Part shown: one piece after another, positions 11,430-20,817 of the stretch
How the letters are laid out: each line of letters starts with the position of its first letter
Numbering within the stretch: the first letter of the stretch is position 1
Assembly (NCBI GenBank): GCA_024036415.1
Contig: JAMWET010006936.1
Coordinates: forward strand, 376,501 to 440,500
Length of the DNA: 64,000 nucleotides
Direction: 5' to 3'
DNA from: Prochilodus magdalenae
Taxonomy: Eukaryota > Chordata > Actinopteri > Characiformes > Prochilodontidae
Translations under genes and position numbers: made by a program
Notes under the pieces: generated by a model
What the model was told of the DNA's origin: nothing
Databases searched by the model: none
What the model saw: the letters and a program-made list of their open reading frames with translations, nothing else

Positions 11430-11990
11430 TCAATCTGGTCAATCAATCAATGAATGTTTTTGTATAGCGCTTTTTACAACCAACGTTGTCTCAAAGCAGC
11501 TTCACAGATAATCAATTTGTTATATAAAAGAAATGAAAAAAAAAAAAACATGAAGGTAATGTACAGACGTGGGGGGGGTGGGGGAAACGGGTCCAAACCC
11601 CCCTTGAGCAAACCAGATGCAACAGTGGCGAGGAAAAATTCCCGTGAGAAGAAAGAAACCTCAAGAGGAACCAGGCTCAAGGGCGGAACCCAACCTCCAC
11701 AGGTCGAACCCGGATGAGACGAGAAAGACAGAGCTAACATTAGAAGAACATCTATTAGATACAGTCTGATTAGACCCAGTCTGAATCTGGTCAACTCCCA
11801 TGCACAGGTAAAGTTGCTTGCCACACCATGTACCGCCAGGTGAACCCGATTGGCACTGATTACCCCTGGAAACTCTGAGATTTTGAGTTCCATGGATTAT
11901 CAGTGTCTTGCCGCCGCCACGGGCTGACCCCTTACAGTAAGCTTCATGTGATGGCAGGTTACCCATATACAGCAAGTCAGCCAGCCTCTG
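11430..11990. repeat. Dispersed teleost repeat
   Basis: It begins with tgtatagcgctttttacaac and caaagcagcttcacag, and later has agtggcgaggaaaaattccc and gaaacctcaagaggaaccag. I know these two landmarks from a common fish interspersed repeat. It contains an A-tract and a G-tract and sits in an intron of copy A. Boundaries are approximate. The ORFs across it (for example 11474-11893) are incidental. Confidence 0.5.
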
Positions 11991-12390
11991 TGAAACAGCA
12001 GAAGCGAGTAAGGCTGAAGCACATAACTCAGAACTGTCATAGTTCTGCTTAATAATTATACTACATGAGGTGGTGTGTTAAGCAGGCATGGTTATCCAGA
12101 GCAGGTTAATATGATAATATTCAGGAATCAAACTCTGATCTTGTGTGCTTGGTGGTGGTCACCTGTTGCCAGACTGCAACGCTGTAATGGATACTCAACT
12201 GTGCACACTGAAGAGCTTTAAGACCACAGGCAATACTGGCAAAAAAAAAAAAAAAAACACTGCACATATATAATACATTCCTTTTACATTCCCCAGTCCT
12301 ATCTGTGCTAAGAAATAACTTTTCCTAATCTTCTAGTTCAGAACTTACTGTCCATTAACCACTGTATAAGATAAACAGGGCTGTACTTAC

Positions 12391-12817
12391 AGGAAGAGGT
12401 CATGAAATGCTTCATCAATGTGTTGTAACATGTGTTTGGCCAAGCATGCATTCAGATCTATTTCTCCATTCTTAGACCTGTAGGACCCATCATTCTTACA
12501 CAGTGCTGTCAGTGTTTGGTGAAATCCTCGACAGTCTTTTCTCTGAGTAATAAAAGGTGCAAAAAATTATAATATGAATTAAAAATTAAAATATTTATGG
12601 TTGTATTCTTTTTGAAAAGGCAAGACTTCAGTGGACAATTTACCGGTTGTATAAGTTTTTTTGCATCTGCAGCACATTTTTCTTCAGATTCTTTTGCTCC
12701 TTTTGAAAGCAGTTCTTCCAAACAGATGCAGATTTTGTCAGAGTATGCTTTCAGGAGTTGAAGTGCATCGTTAAGATTTATCTTGAGGTTCTCATGTAGG
12801 CTGGATCTGTTTTTCCT
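12391..12817 (-). CDS. Copy A, two exons (helical region)
   Basis: Exons 12644-12817 (174 nt, starts RKNRSSLHENLKINL, contains EELLSKGAKESEEKC) and 12391-12542 (152 nt, starts RKDCRGFHQTLTALC, ends AFHDLF). Copies B and C have 174 nt and 155 nt exons here. The copy A 152-nt exon is one codon shorter at its start. It also provides the uninterrupted sequence (cacagtgctgtcagtg) against which the SINE insertion in copy B is measured. Confidence 0.82.
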
Positions 12818-13240
12818 CTAAAATATGAATGTTTTTACAAAATATATTTTATTTTTGTGTTTTCTGTGTACAGACCTTTTTGTTAAAATGAGATACTAAT
12901 AATGCTTTTAAATTTGAAACGGCAAATTAAGAAAGCTGTTATGTCCTCCTGTAACGCTCCATTATGGAGGTGTTTAAGGTGGACTGTATAATTTCATGAG
13001 TGACATTTTATACTTTGATGTCTTTACTCTTATTCTAAAGTAAAGCATTAAGCTAAACATAAGGAAAACCTATGATTAGCCATGTCTAAACTTTTGAACC
13101 TTGTACAGTATATACAGCGCCGGATGGTTTAGTTTTAAGTTTTGCTAGTTTTGATTTTCTTCAGTTTTGCCATCTGTGTAGCGGTTTGATTATAACACAT
13201 ATATGTCTACCTCATTGGTGTAAAAGTTATTTCTCTCTAT

Positions 13241-13458
13241 GGTTTGAAACCTTAGAATTAAATGAGAAAATAAAAAAATAAATAAATATTTAAAGTTAAA
13301 ATATATATTTTTAAAGTCAATTTTGGTAACTGATTCTAAAATCAACAGTTCAAGGATTTGCTAGAATTACACGAGCACTACATTAAACCTTAATTTCACC
13401 AAAAATAATTTTGGAAAGTAAATGAAAGATTTAATTAGAAAACAGTTTAATATTGCAC
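13241..13458 (+). repeat. Left arm of a ~215-bp inverted repeat pair
   Basis: It starts ggtttgaaaccttagaatta and ends cagtttaatattgcac. The reverse complement of 16206-16415 follows it closely, with small indels, and I judge identity at roughly 85-90% by eye. It may be one of two copies of a MITE-like repeat in opposite orientations. Confidence 0.85.
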
Positions 13459-13492
13459 TCTGTATGAAGTGAGTTCATGCTTTATATCATCA

Positions 13493-13720
13493 CTGGCTCT
13501 GACCGCAAACCTCTCAGAACACCTTCGGGATAATTAGAGAGAAGACTGCGAACCAGGCCTTCTTGTCTAAAATCAATGTCTGACCAAATGTGTTTCTAAA
13601 AGAATGGTCAAAGATTCCCATTAACACATTCCTAAACCTTGTGGAAGCCTGCCCAGAGGAGTTGAAGCTGTTATAGCTGTAAAGGGTGGGCCGATATCAT
13701 ATTATACCCTATGGATTCAG
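13493..13720 (+). mobile_element. Tc1-type transposase C-terminal relic
   Basis: The plus strand resembles the end of a Tc1 transposase: frames give LERRLRTRPS, KNGQRFPLTH and CKGWADII, which are disrupted versions of the usual LERRLRARPS / EEWSKIP / AAKGGP end. Stops and frameshifts are frequent. It lies where copies B and C carry their G4 and following exons, which copy A lacks. Confidence 0.7.
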
Positions 13721-14235
13721 AATGGGATGTCACTTAAGTCAAGTATGTAATTATAATATGGTAATTTTTTTGGTTTATCCATGCAGGGCTTTTAAATATC
13801 TAACTTGTCTATTAACCTGTCTGTTGTGGTACTGATGAGGATTTGAAGTATGGGCTGACTATTTAGGGCAGAGATGCAATAGAGCTGATCTGAGACACAC
13901 ACCACTGGAATGAAGCTGCAGTCTGTGCGAGTTCTGATCACTGACGTGAGTACTGCTCTATTACAGCCTTATTTTGATTACATGTGGCGTGTGTACACAA
14001 ACTGTGACTGTTGTGGGCCGAGCTGTGCTGCACATCCTGAGGCCTTTTGGTTTACTTTCTCTTTTTTTTCTAGACGTGACTTCAGTGGTATTACTGTGAG
14101 TTATTTTTAGACCTTCGCTGTGTAAAGAGCTAAATATATGGATTTGTGCAGAACATTGTTTGAGTTGCTGGGCAAAATCTGTGTATTTCCCAACCAAACT
14201 TTTATTTATTTATTTAAATTTACAGCAGTATTTAC

Positions 14236-14427
14236 CAGTTTCCACATATGGTCTCTGCCCTTGTTGTAGTCTCTAATTCCAGGAAGATCCACCGACACAA
14301 TGTTTTCAAGAAAGTATTCACAGTTTGGAACCTTGATGGTCACACTCACTATCGGCCAGTAACATCTTCCAGGATTTGAATGAACATCTTGAACATAACA
14401 CTTGATCATCTTCTTGAGATCTGGGGC
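14236..14427 (-). CDS. Copy A G3 exon
   Basis: 192 nt, 64 codons, phase 0 at both ends. It starts APDLKKMIKCYVQ, has SVTIKVPNCEYFLE and then the G3 region DLPGIRDYNKGRDHMW. Copies B and C have 195 nt; copy A lacks one Lys before SVTIKVP. The G3 loop differs: DLPGIRD here, DLPGTGD in copies B and C. The donor is gtaaat after KL. The next five family exons are missing, but the following exon present (12644-12817) is also phase 0. Confidence 0.82.
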
Positions 14428-14556
14428 CTGGTGTTGTATGAACAGACATATAAACACATGAGATGTTCATTATTTACATGTGTAGGATGTTGCCTTTTAG
14501 TGACGTTCTGACTTGAAACTTTTACATGTTCTTAACATCAAAGCACCTTCACTTAC

Positions 14557-14742
14557 CCTTTTACTTCTAATGTTTTTGATTTTAGATCCAAGAAACTCTG
14601 GATTTTTAAAGAAATATTCATCTTTCATTTTAACACCTTCCTTCCCGTACAGTGCTATAATATTCTCACTGGCAGTACTGCACAATTCATCATCATTCTC
14701 TTCACCATCCTTCTGTAAAGCATTGACTTCTTTTTTCCAATT
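14557..14742 (-). CDS. Copy A exon between G1 and G3
   Basis: 186 nt, 62 codons, phase 0. It starts NWKKEVNALQKDGEEND and contains CSTASENIIALYGKEGV, which matches LSTANEKITALYGEKGV in copy B. It is about 13 codons shorter than in copy B (225 nt) because the acidic stretch and the LEDLMKD part are reduced. Donor gtaagt. Confidence 0.8.
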
Positions 14743-14994
14743 CTTTAAATTCAGAAAAAAAAAATCAGAAAAGACAACAACAAGCTTTAAGAGTCACGAC
14801 AACTACCTGCTCACATGAAACAATTAGACAATATAGAAAGAGTATCTGAAATATATACATTATAAACACCTAAAAAGGAACAGATACTAAAATAATGCAT
14901 AAAAAAAATTAAATGTAATGGCCATAGTGTGCAGTGTGTGGAACAATTTAACATGATCTGTAGTCTAATCATTCTTACACCAAATGCTCAGTAA

Positions 14995-15602
14995 ACAAAA
15001 TCTGTGTGGTAGTCCGAATTACTGCCTGGGTTTGGGGCCAAAATGGCCCTTGAGAAGAAGCCCCTCCTCATCCTCCCTGTTTGCCTTTGAGCAAACACTT
15101 TCCTGACTTTAACAGAAAGAAAAAACATTGTTGGGATGACTGGGGCCTTTTAAAATCTTCCTGGTCTTTGTCCACCACCCTCTGGACTTCCTGTCTGTCC
15201 TGCGTGGTGCTGTCCTGAAACTAAGCTAAACTAGGTAGAGGTGGTGATTCTATTAGTAATGCAGGTGTTGAAGTTTTACACCACTTTGGAGGGCAGTCTG
15301 AAGTCCCTTCTACGACTGAGGTGGTAGACACGCTGATGAGTCTTCTTCGACAGAGAGTTGATGTGGGAAAACCACAGACACATCCCGGGGGCTCCAGTGC
15401 TGATGGTGAGGGTGGATGAGAGAGGTTTGTCTACCTGCACTGCTTGTGGTCTGTCCATCAGGACGTTGGAGATCCAGATGGCGGAATGATGACAGATTGT
15501 TTAAAGCATGTTGGAGCCGTGCCCAGTGTCCGGAGAGATTTATAATATATTATAAATACCTGAGCTAGCTGGCTCTTGCAGGTTTTGAGAACATGGGCCA
15601 CC
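14995..15602 (-). mobile_element. LINE fragment at the end of the copy A P-loop exon
   Basis: Minus-strand frames give AHVLKTC at the high-coordinate end, then TISTGAPG (RT motif B region, damaged), then KKTHQRVYHLSRRRDFRLPS, a form of the KKAQQRMFFLRKLRKF region of fish LINEs. Further on come a GGGQRPGRF / VIPTMFFL tail and RRGFFSRA. It abuts the copy A exon directly after codons F-I-S, exactly where copy B continues K-E and then its GT donor. The L2/Rex-like family name is uncertain. Confidence 0.78.
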
Positions 15603-15822
15603 TGAGATGAATTCAATCTCAGCTGTGTAGTTGGAGTCTGTTATGTTGGCTTCAACCTGTATGATGACTGAAGTACATGCATAAAGCGTTCCTGATGGTA
15701 ACAGGTCTTTTTCACCTAGGACAGTGTTTATCAGAGAGCTCTTCCCAGCCCCCGTCTCCCCAAACACTCCAACAGTAGTTTTCTTTCTTACTGCTCCTTT
15801 GCCCAATTCTGAGATCCTTACC
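15603..15822 (-). CDS. Copy A G1 (P-loop) exon
   Basis: Starts after a cacag acceptor and encodes KKTTVGVFGETGAGKSSLIN, the Walker A/P-loop, then LLPSGTLYACTSVIIQVEAN and NYTAEIEFIS. Copy B has KTGAGKSS at the same place. Dynamin-family G1 binds the phosphates of GTP. The exon is open, but its 3' boundary is replaced by LINE sequence. The candidate donors beyond it (gtggcc, gttctc, gtattt) all leave phase 1, whereas the next exon needs phase 0, and joining with phase 1 reaches a stop after about 14 codons. Confidence 0.88.
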
Positions 15823-15916
15823 CTGTGGACAAAAATGCACAGGAAAAAAGTTCTAATGAGTATTGTATATGAAGTGTGCTTATGATCTGTTTATACAGTG
15901 CTATTTTTTATTGTAC

Positions 15917-16010
15917 CTGATATTTCTAATGAGCTCCGTTTCGGAGTTAGAACTGTTATCCTGTTTTTCTTGTAGGCAGAGATCAGTTTTTTCCATAATT
16001 TCCCTGGCTG
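15917..16010 (-). CDS. Copy A exon 4
   Basis: 94 nt, acceptor attacag, donor gtacaa. Encodes AAREIMEKTDLCLQEKQDN then a short acidic/serine run and ELIRNIR. The copy B counterpart at 44657-44765 (109 nt) has RKIESSLQVKQAENCSS and the same donor sequence. It links the basic leader to the G domain. Confidence 0.72.
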
Positions 16011-16205
16011 CTGTAATCACAAAACATAATATTAACAATAACACCATAACAGTTTTGACAAAGTGTGAATCATGGGTTGGTCACCATGTGTATCTAATAG
16101 GCCAATATTATCTATATACTGTATAGACACTATAATGGCATGCAACTATACAATACATAAATAATTCCACAGAAAAACAATCACAAAGCTGTGGGTCTAA
16201 TATTT

Positions 16206-16415
16206 GTGCAATATTAAATTGTTTTCTAATTTAATCTTTCATTTACTTTCCAAAATTATTTTTGGAGAAATTTAGGTTTAATGTAGTACTCGTGTAATCC
16301 TTAAACTGTTGATTTTAGAAAACCAAAACTGACTTAATTGACTTAAAATATATATTTTAACTTTAAATATTTATTTATTTATTAATTTTCTCATTTAATT
16401 CTAAGGTTTCAAACC
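16206..16415 (-). repeat. Right arm of the ~215-bp inverted repeat pair
   Basis: Inverted counterpart of 13241-13458; ends ctaaggtttcaaacc. The two arms enclose the copy A exons 4-7, the LINE fragment and the Tc1 relic (2.75 kb). Confidence 0.85.
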
Positions 16416-16670
16416 ATTTCTTTCATTTTTGTAGTTACACCTTTTTAAGACTGTCAAACTATTTCTTACTCTTTTTTATTATTAATTAAAAAATGTATAT
16501 TCTACTGTAATATTTCTTTGAATGAACACCCCTGTATATGTTCACACTTTTGGAATGTGTTTTCTGAAACAGACTGCAAGCAAATATCCAAATTTTTGTA
16601 TATTTACAAAAACAGTTACGTTGATATCGTATTGTGAATTGAAGTTTCACTGTTTCACAGACTACCCTTT

Positions 16671-16783
16671 AAACTAGAAAACCCATACAGCACCATTAGC
16701 AATTTAGTCATAATGTATTCCAATAAGTCATTTGAATACATTATGATTAAATTACTAATGGTGCTGTATGTGTGTTCTAGTTT
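16671..16783. repeat. Hairpin element (small MITE-like palindrome)
   Basis: Arms aaactagaa...catacagcaccatt and aatggtgctgtatg...ttctagttt pair across about 50 bp each, with a short central loop (caataagtcattt) and a few mismatches. It is in an intron of copy A. It carries no coding sequence and is a foldback or MITE by structure only. Confidence 0.8.
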
Positions 16784-17013
16784 AAGGAAAACAGATTAGG
16801 TTTTTTATATCAGACTTTAAATAAACAGTTGAATAATAGGAGCTTGCTGATGGGAACTATATCTGAATAGCCACTGAATTAAAAAGATTGTTGCTGTTCT
16901 ATATGATGATGTCTGCGGTACTGTAAAATCTGAATGGATTTCTTTGGATGTTAACACACTTTTTCTGTTAGTATCAGTCTCCATGTGTAAGGGTCCAAGC
17001 CTGCCGCCTGCAG

Positions 17014-17027
17014 CCAGCAGAGGGCGG
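17014..17027 (+). promoter_or_regulatory. CTCF-like core motif in a dispersed repeat
   Basis: CCAGCAGAGGGCGG matches the CTCF core CCASYAGRKGGCRS at every position. It lies in a short block (gtaagggtcc ... gccgcctgca) that recurs at about 24036-24080, so the motif is carried by a repeat. Confidence 0.4.
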
Positions 17028-18253
17028 CAGTGGCAACGTCGTTCTGAGAGAACTACAGACACACAGTTTCAAGTGCATCCACATCAAGGAAACCTGTTTG
17101 CTTGCAGCCCTGCGCACCGTGACACTATTGCTCTCTTTTCAACTGAAAAGATGCTTCAAATCTAATGGCATTTTGTCAGTCCCCTTCCATCACATCAAAG
17201 CAATTACTAGAGGCAGCAATTCTCCTTGTGTATTATACTCTATGGAGTCTATTTCATATTTAAGTGATCGGACACATTCCCCTGAGTATGTAGTCAGACT
17301 GATGTTCGTTATTGTCATTGGAAAGTTTGCTTTGGTACACAGTTTAACACGAGACCCACCTACACCTGCAATGCAAACTTGCATGTTCTTTCAGGCCAGA
17401 GATTTCCACTGTATCAGTAAACTTACAGTCTATCAGCTTCAACCAATTATACCCAAACCAAGTAATGCCTGTAATTTACTGTCGTGTACATCCCATAATT
17501 ATCAGGTCAGGGTCAATTCAGTTTGGAAAAATAGAGAGGGAGAGAAAGAAGCTGTAGGAGACTGACAGAACCGAAGGAGCAGATCTGATAGTCTCCTGGA
17601 TGCCAGTTTGACCAAATAGCTGTTCTGTAGAGCCATTAAATCCTCCTGTCACAATGCCCCCTGACCACCCAATCAACACCTTAGCCCCCCCATTCATAAA
17701 CCTCATATGATGCCCATGGCTAGCACATCCACATAAGCGAACCATACAGTCACCTACAGCATAAACTGTTACCTATAAGGACCTTCACAGCATTTTACAA
17801 GCTTTCTGTGAGTGACTCAGGACTAGGTCAGTCACTGCTCATACAGTCTCTTACCCTGCTCCCTCCGTTAGCAGTAAAGAACATGGCATATACATTAAAT
17901 CACTCCAAACTAGCTTTTGTATGGAGAGCAGTTTAATATCAGATACCTGTGATTTGAATCAGAGGAGTTTGGAGTTTGTATAGTTTACATTTTACAGCCC
18001 ACAGAGACAGGAGAAGAAAAGGAGGATGTTGCAGTGATATATGAATTGGACTTTGGGCATTGACCTACCCAATGTTTCTCTCAACAGGTTAGTGGTGGTG
18101 GTGAATTTGTTAAAAAATTATAAAAAAATTTTTATACATCTGGTTTCACTACAACATAGTCAAACCATCACATTCATATTTCTAACTATGTAATAGATGT
18201 TTATTTTTTAAATACATTCAGCCTTGACAACAGCACCAAAATGAAAAGCTTAC

Positions 18254-18343
18254 CAACTCCTCTCTCAAGGCTAGGATGTTTTTTCATTTTTTTAGGTGTC
18301 CCATGTGTAGCAGTCTTGCCGTCTCCAGATGCCCTTTTATTTG
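18254..18343 (-). CDS. Copy A exon 3 (basic N-terminal leader)
   Basis: 90 nt, the same length as copy B 46760-46849. Encodes ANKRASGDGKTATHGTPKKM followed by KKHPSLERGV. The PKKMKKH cluster resembles a nuclear localisation signal, which fits the nuclear GTPase family. Acceptor acag, donor gtaagc. Confidence 0.72.
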
Positions 18344-18639
18344 CTGTTAATAAAAACAATAACAAAAAATAAAAGAATAACTTAATAATAATAATAATAA
18401 TATAATAAAACATTTAAACAGTGTAAAACCATTGATTAATTTCCATTTTAAGGTTGTGAATATATATAAATACACAGTTAATGTTGAGATTCTAACGTGC
18501 CGAGACACCATTTCATCTAAAGAGTAGCTGCACCCAGAAGGAAGTGTGGGATCGCATATTTGCAAGTGCTGTTGGGAATAAAGATAAAGGTTACCAAGAA
18601 CAATAAATGATGATACATTTTGACTGATAAGGGCAACAT

Positions 18640-19290
18640 GGGTTGAGCTGTACATACAGAAGTAGTGTCTTATAATATGGAGTCGGGCCGCCTTGTTTGC
18701 TAACATAACATGCCAGACGTCTCTACATGTAGTGGTAGAGGTTCCTAATGGTGGCCTGTGATAATCCATCCCATGCAGCTTGAATATTCTCACACAGTTC
18801 CTGCAGATATTTCGATAGGGTGTCACACATGACGGCAAAGGTTATATTTTGACGCAGGCCACAGTGCCACAGTGCCTCCCACACAAATTTGGTCATCTTC
18901 ACAAAGACAAAAGCGGGACTTGTCACTGAATATTTGGCAACACTGATGTGGTGTTAAAGGCAGTTTATGTAGTCCTGCATTGTCCTGGCATCTGCCAATG
19001 GTGCTGGCACTAACAAGATGACGAATGGAGGGTCCACAATCGTGGCCGTTGAGTCAGTCAGGTGTCAAAGAATAAGACCCGTCCTTGCTTACGTCAGGTG
19101 CACGAAAGAACGTGAAACTCAAATCAGTCCCATTCATGAAATTAATTACGTGTAAATATTTTTATGATTGCATAATTAGATTCACATGTATAACATTGTT
19201 CCAAACAATTAACATTTACACGTGTATTACAAAAATGTATTTATTTTTGCCATCTTTTGTTGGTGAACTAAGGTGTAAGGTTAGTTTCGG
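18640..19290. mobile_element. Probable Tc1-type non-coding relic
   Basis: The stretch gagtcgggccgccttgtttg ... ataacatgccagacgtctct resembles the conserved transcribed end of fish Tc1-like elements. No transposase frame survives. The ORFs across it (18347-18838, 18723-18926) have no domain features. Confidence 0.35.
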
Positions 19291-20465
19291 TTCAGATTAG
19301 CCTTAAGGTGGCGCTTACAAGCACTTTAAACTATTAAAGAGTATTGCATTAGGCCTAATTATGTCATGCATATCCAAGCGCTAAACTTTGAGAACCAAAC
19401 ATCTTTGCAAATCATAATGATAAATTTCACCTGGAGCCCAACCATAAGTTATGTTTAGGAAAAAATGCTGACCCCACATGACAGTGACCCCAAAAGGCCA
19501 ATGGGGAAGAGGAGCTACAGATGTTTTTGGCTGCAGCTTTTGCGCTATTCATAAAAAGCAAGTAAATATGACATAACATTTACATATTATTAATTATGCC
19601 CAAACAACGGGCTTCATATAATGCAATACATTGCTAAAACAACAAGTCACCCAAAGTCAGAATAAATCTTGGTAAATATCTTACCTGAGACCGCCTGATT
19701 AACAACCTTAGCATTTGGAGACCTTCTGACGTAGTTGTTTAATGAGATCTTCACCTCTCTGTTCCTTATGTGTGCAATGAGCCTCACAATGGATTCTGGA
19801 TTGGAACATAATTGACTTAGAGATTGGAACATTCTTCTGATTAACCCTGGTTGGGGGCACAATACCTAATGGTGGTCTAAAGATAACATTCTTTCATTTC
19901 TGATTATTTGGAAAAGACACTGTCATTTTCCACATTTCACTGCCTTCCTATATATTTAATTAATTATTAATTATGCAACCCACATGTCAACATATTTAGT
20001 TTACACACAAATTCAATAGTTATCAAAAAAACTCCATCAAATTATGATCAATATGGTCGACACAAGCTAACATATCCCCATAGAGTGAGGACTGACAAAA
20101 ACAGCTAAATTCACAGATGCTTTCTGTAAACACTGTTCCAAAATACAAACCTAGATTTTAGAATTGCCTGCCGATTTTAAACCCCAGTATGTCTATAGGG
20201 GGCATTATGAGAAAATTCTACCACTTTTCCTGCAAATGTTATTTTCAAAGTGCAGTGTAGAGTAGAACGTCAAATTGCGTCATGAGCTATTGTGACAAAT
20301 GATGAACTTTTTATGAACTCTGACTTGTTTATTCTTTTTTTTTTCTTTCCCTTTTGTCACAAATGGTTATTGGGAGACAAGGCACGCATTAATCCTTTAC
20401 TGGATGCATGAAACATTTGAACAATATATAAAGTGAATTCTTTCCAATTTTTAGAGGATACATAC

Positions 20466-20499
20466 CTCTCTTACCCATTTTGCATTTTGCAGTGTCACT
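20466..20499 (-). CDS. Copy A exon 2
   Basis: 34 nt, acceptor cccag, donor gtatgt. Encodes SVTAKCKMGKR; copy B has SVTLQMYKR in a 28-nt exon. Copy A lacks the exon 1 ATG, so the Met of MGKR is the first in-frame start that could be used. Confidence 0.65.
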
Positions 20500-20707
20500 C
20501 TGGGAAAGGGGGAAAAAAAACAACATAATAACAGAAAGCTATTTCCAACATGACCAGTGGAAAGTACAGAAAATCACATCTATAGGCGGTAGGAGAAGAT
20601 GTATTAAAATGGGCTCTGAGCCCTTCCCATTGAATAGGAATTGAAAAGAACCAGAGACCAGAGAAGATTTAAACAGCTTACTAAAACATCATGAACTGGA
20701 TACATAC

Positions 20708-20817
20708 CGTGAATGCTGGTCTGCATGGAAGAGCTGTTGTGAACTCTTGTAAGCTCTATACAAATAGTGCTGTGCAGGTAAGTGAGCTCATTTGAACTTA
20801 TCATAAAAGGGGTGTGG
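20708..20817 (-). promoter_or_regulatory. Copy A exon 1 and conserved upstream CACC box
   Basis: Aligns with 47257-47373 of copy B. On the minus strand both have CCACACCC (20810-20817 here), then a T-rich run, a GAGCTCA-like stretch and AGxxCAGCAxT before the exon 1 donor. The copy B initiator ATG|gtaagt is ACG|gtatgt here. The CACC box suits KLF/SP factors (inference). No clear TATA box or ISRE was seen. Confidence 0.5.

Larger units (their letters stand above)
3496..20710 (-). pseudogene. Nuclear GTPase SLIP-GC-like, copy A (degraded)
   Basis: Family member recognised by P-loop GETGAGKSS, G3 region DLPGIRDYNKGRD and the shared C-terminal exons. Exons, high to low: exon 1 ending 20708; 20466-20499; 18254-18343 (basic PKKMKKH); 15917-16010; 15603-15822 (G1); 14557-14742; 14236-14427 (G3); 12644-12817; 12391-12542; 10583-10715; 9761-9869; 3916-4049; 3725-3806; 3496-3551 with TAA. 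Compared with copies B and C, the five exons that include G4 (TKTD) are absent (540 nt in B). The P-loop exon runs into LINE sequence with no in-phase donor. The copy B start ATG is ACG here (20708-20710), though a Met lies in frame in exon 2 (MGKR). The G3 loop reads PGIRD instead of PGTGD. The last seven exons remain open and in phase, so decay is recent or a partial transcript persists. A functional shortened protein cannot be excluded but could not bind GTP normally. Confidence 0.75.

Noticed and set aside
11474..11893. 139-codon ORF
   Set aside because: Lies within a dispersed fish repeat.
13493..16415. A single large Tc1 element spanning the inverted repeat arms
   Set aside because: The transposase piece is next to the wrong arm for such an element and gene exons lie between; two separate repeats fit better.
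17098..17565. 155-codon ORF in an intron of copy A
   Set aside because: No domain or family similarity that I recognise, no partner exons, and it lies in repeat-like intron sequence.
18347..18838. 163-codon ORF, minus strand
   Set aside because: Overlaps a probable Tc1 relic and exon 3 of copy A in another frame; the tail is low-complexity Ile/Leu.
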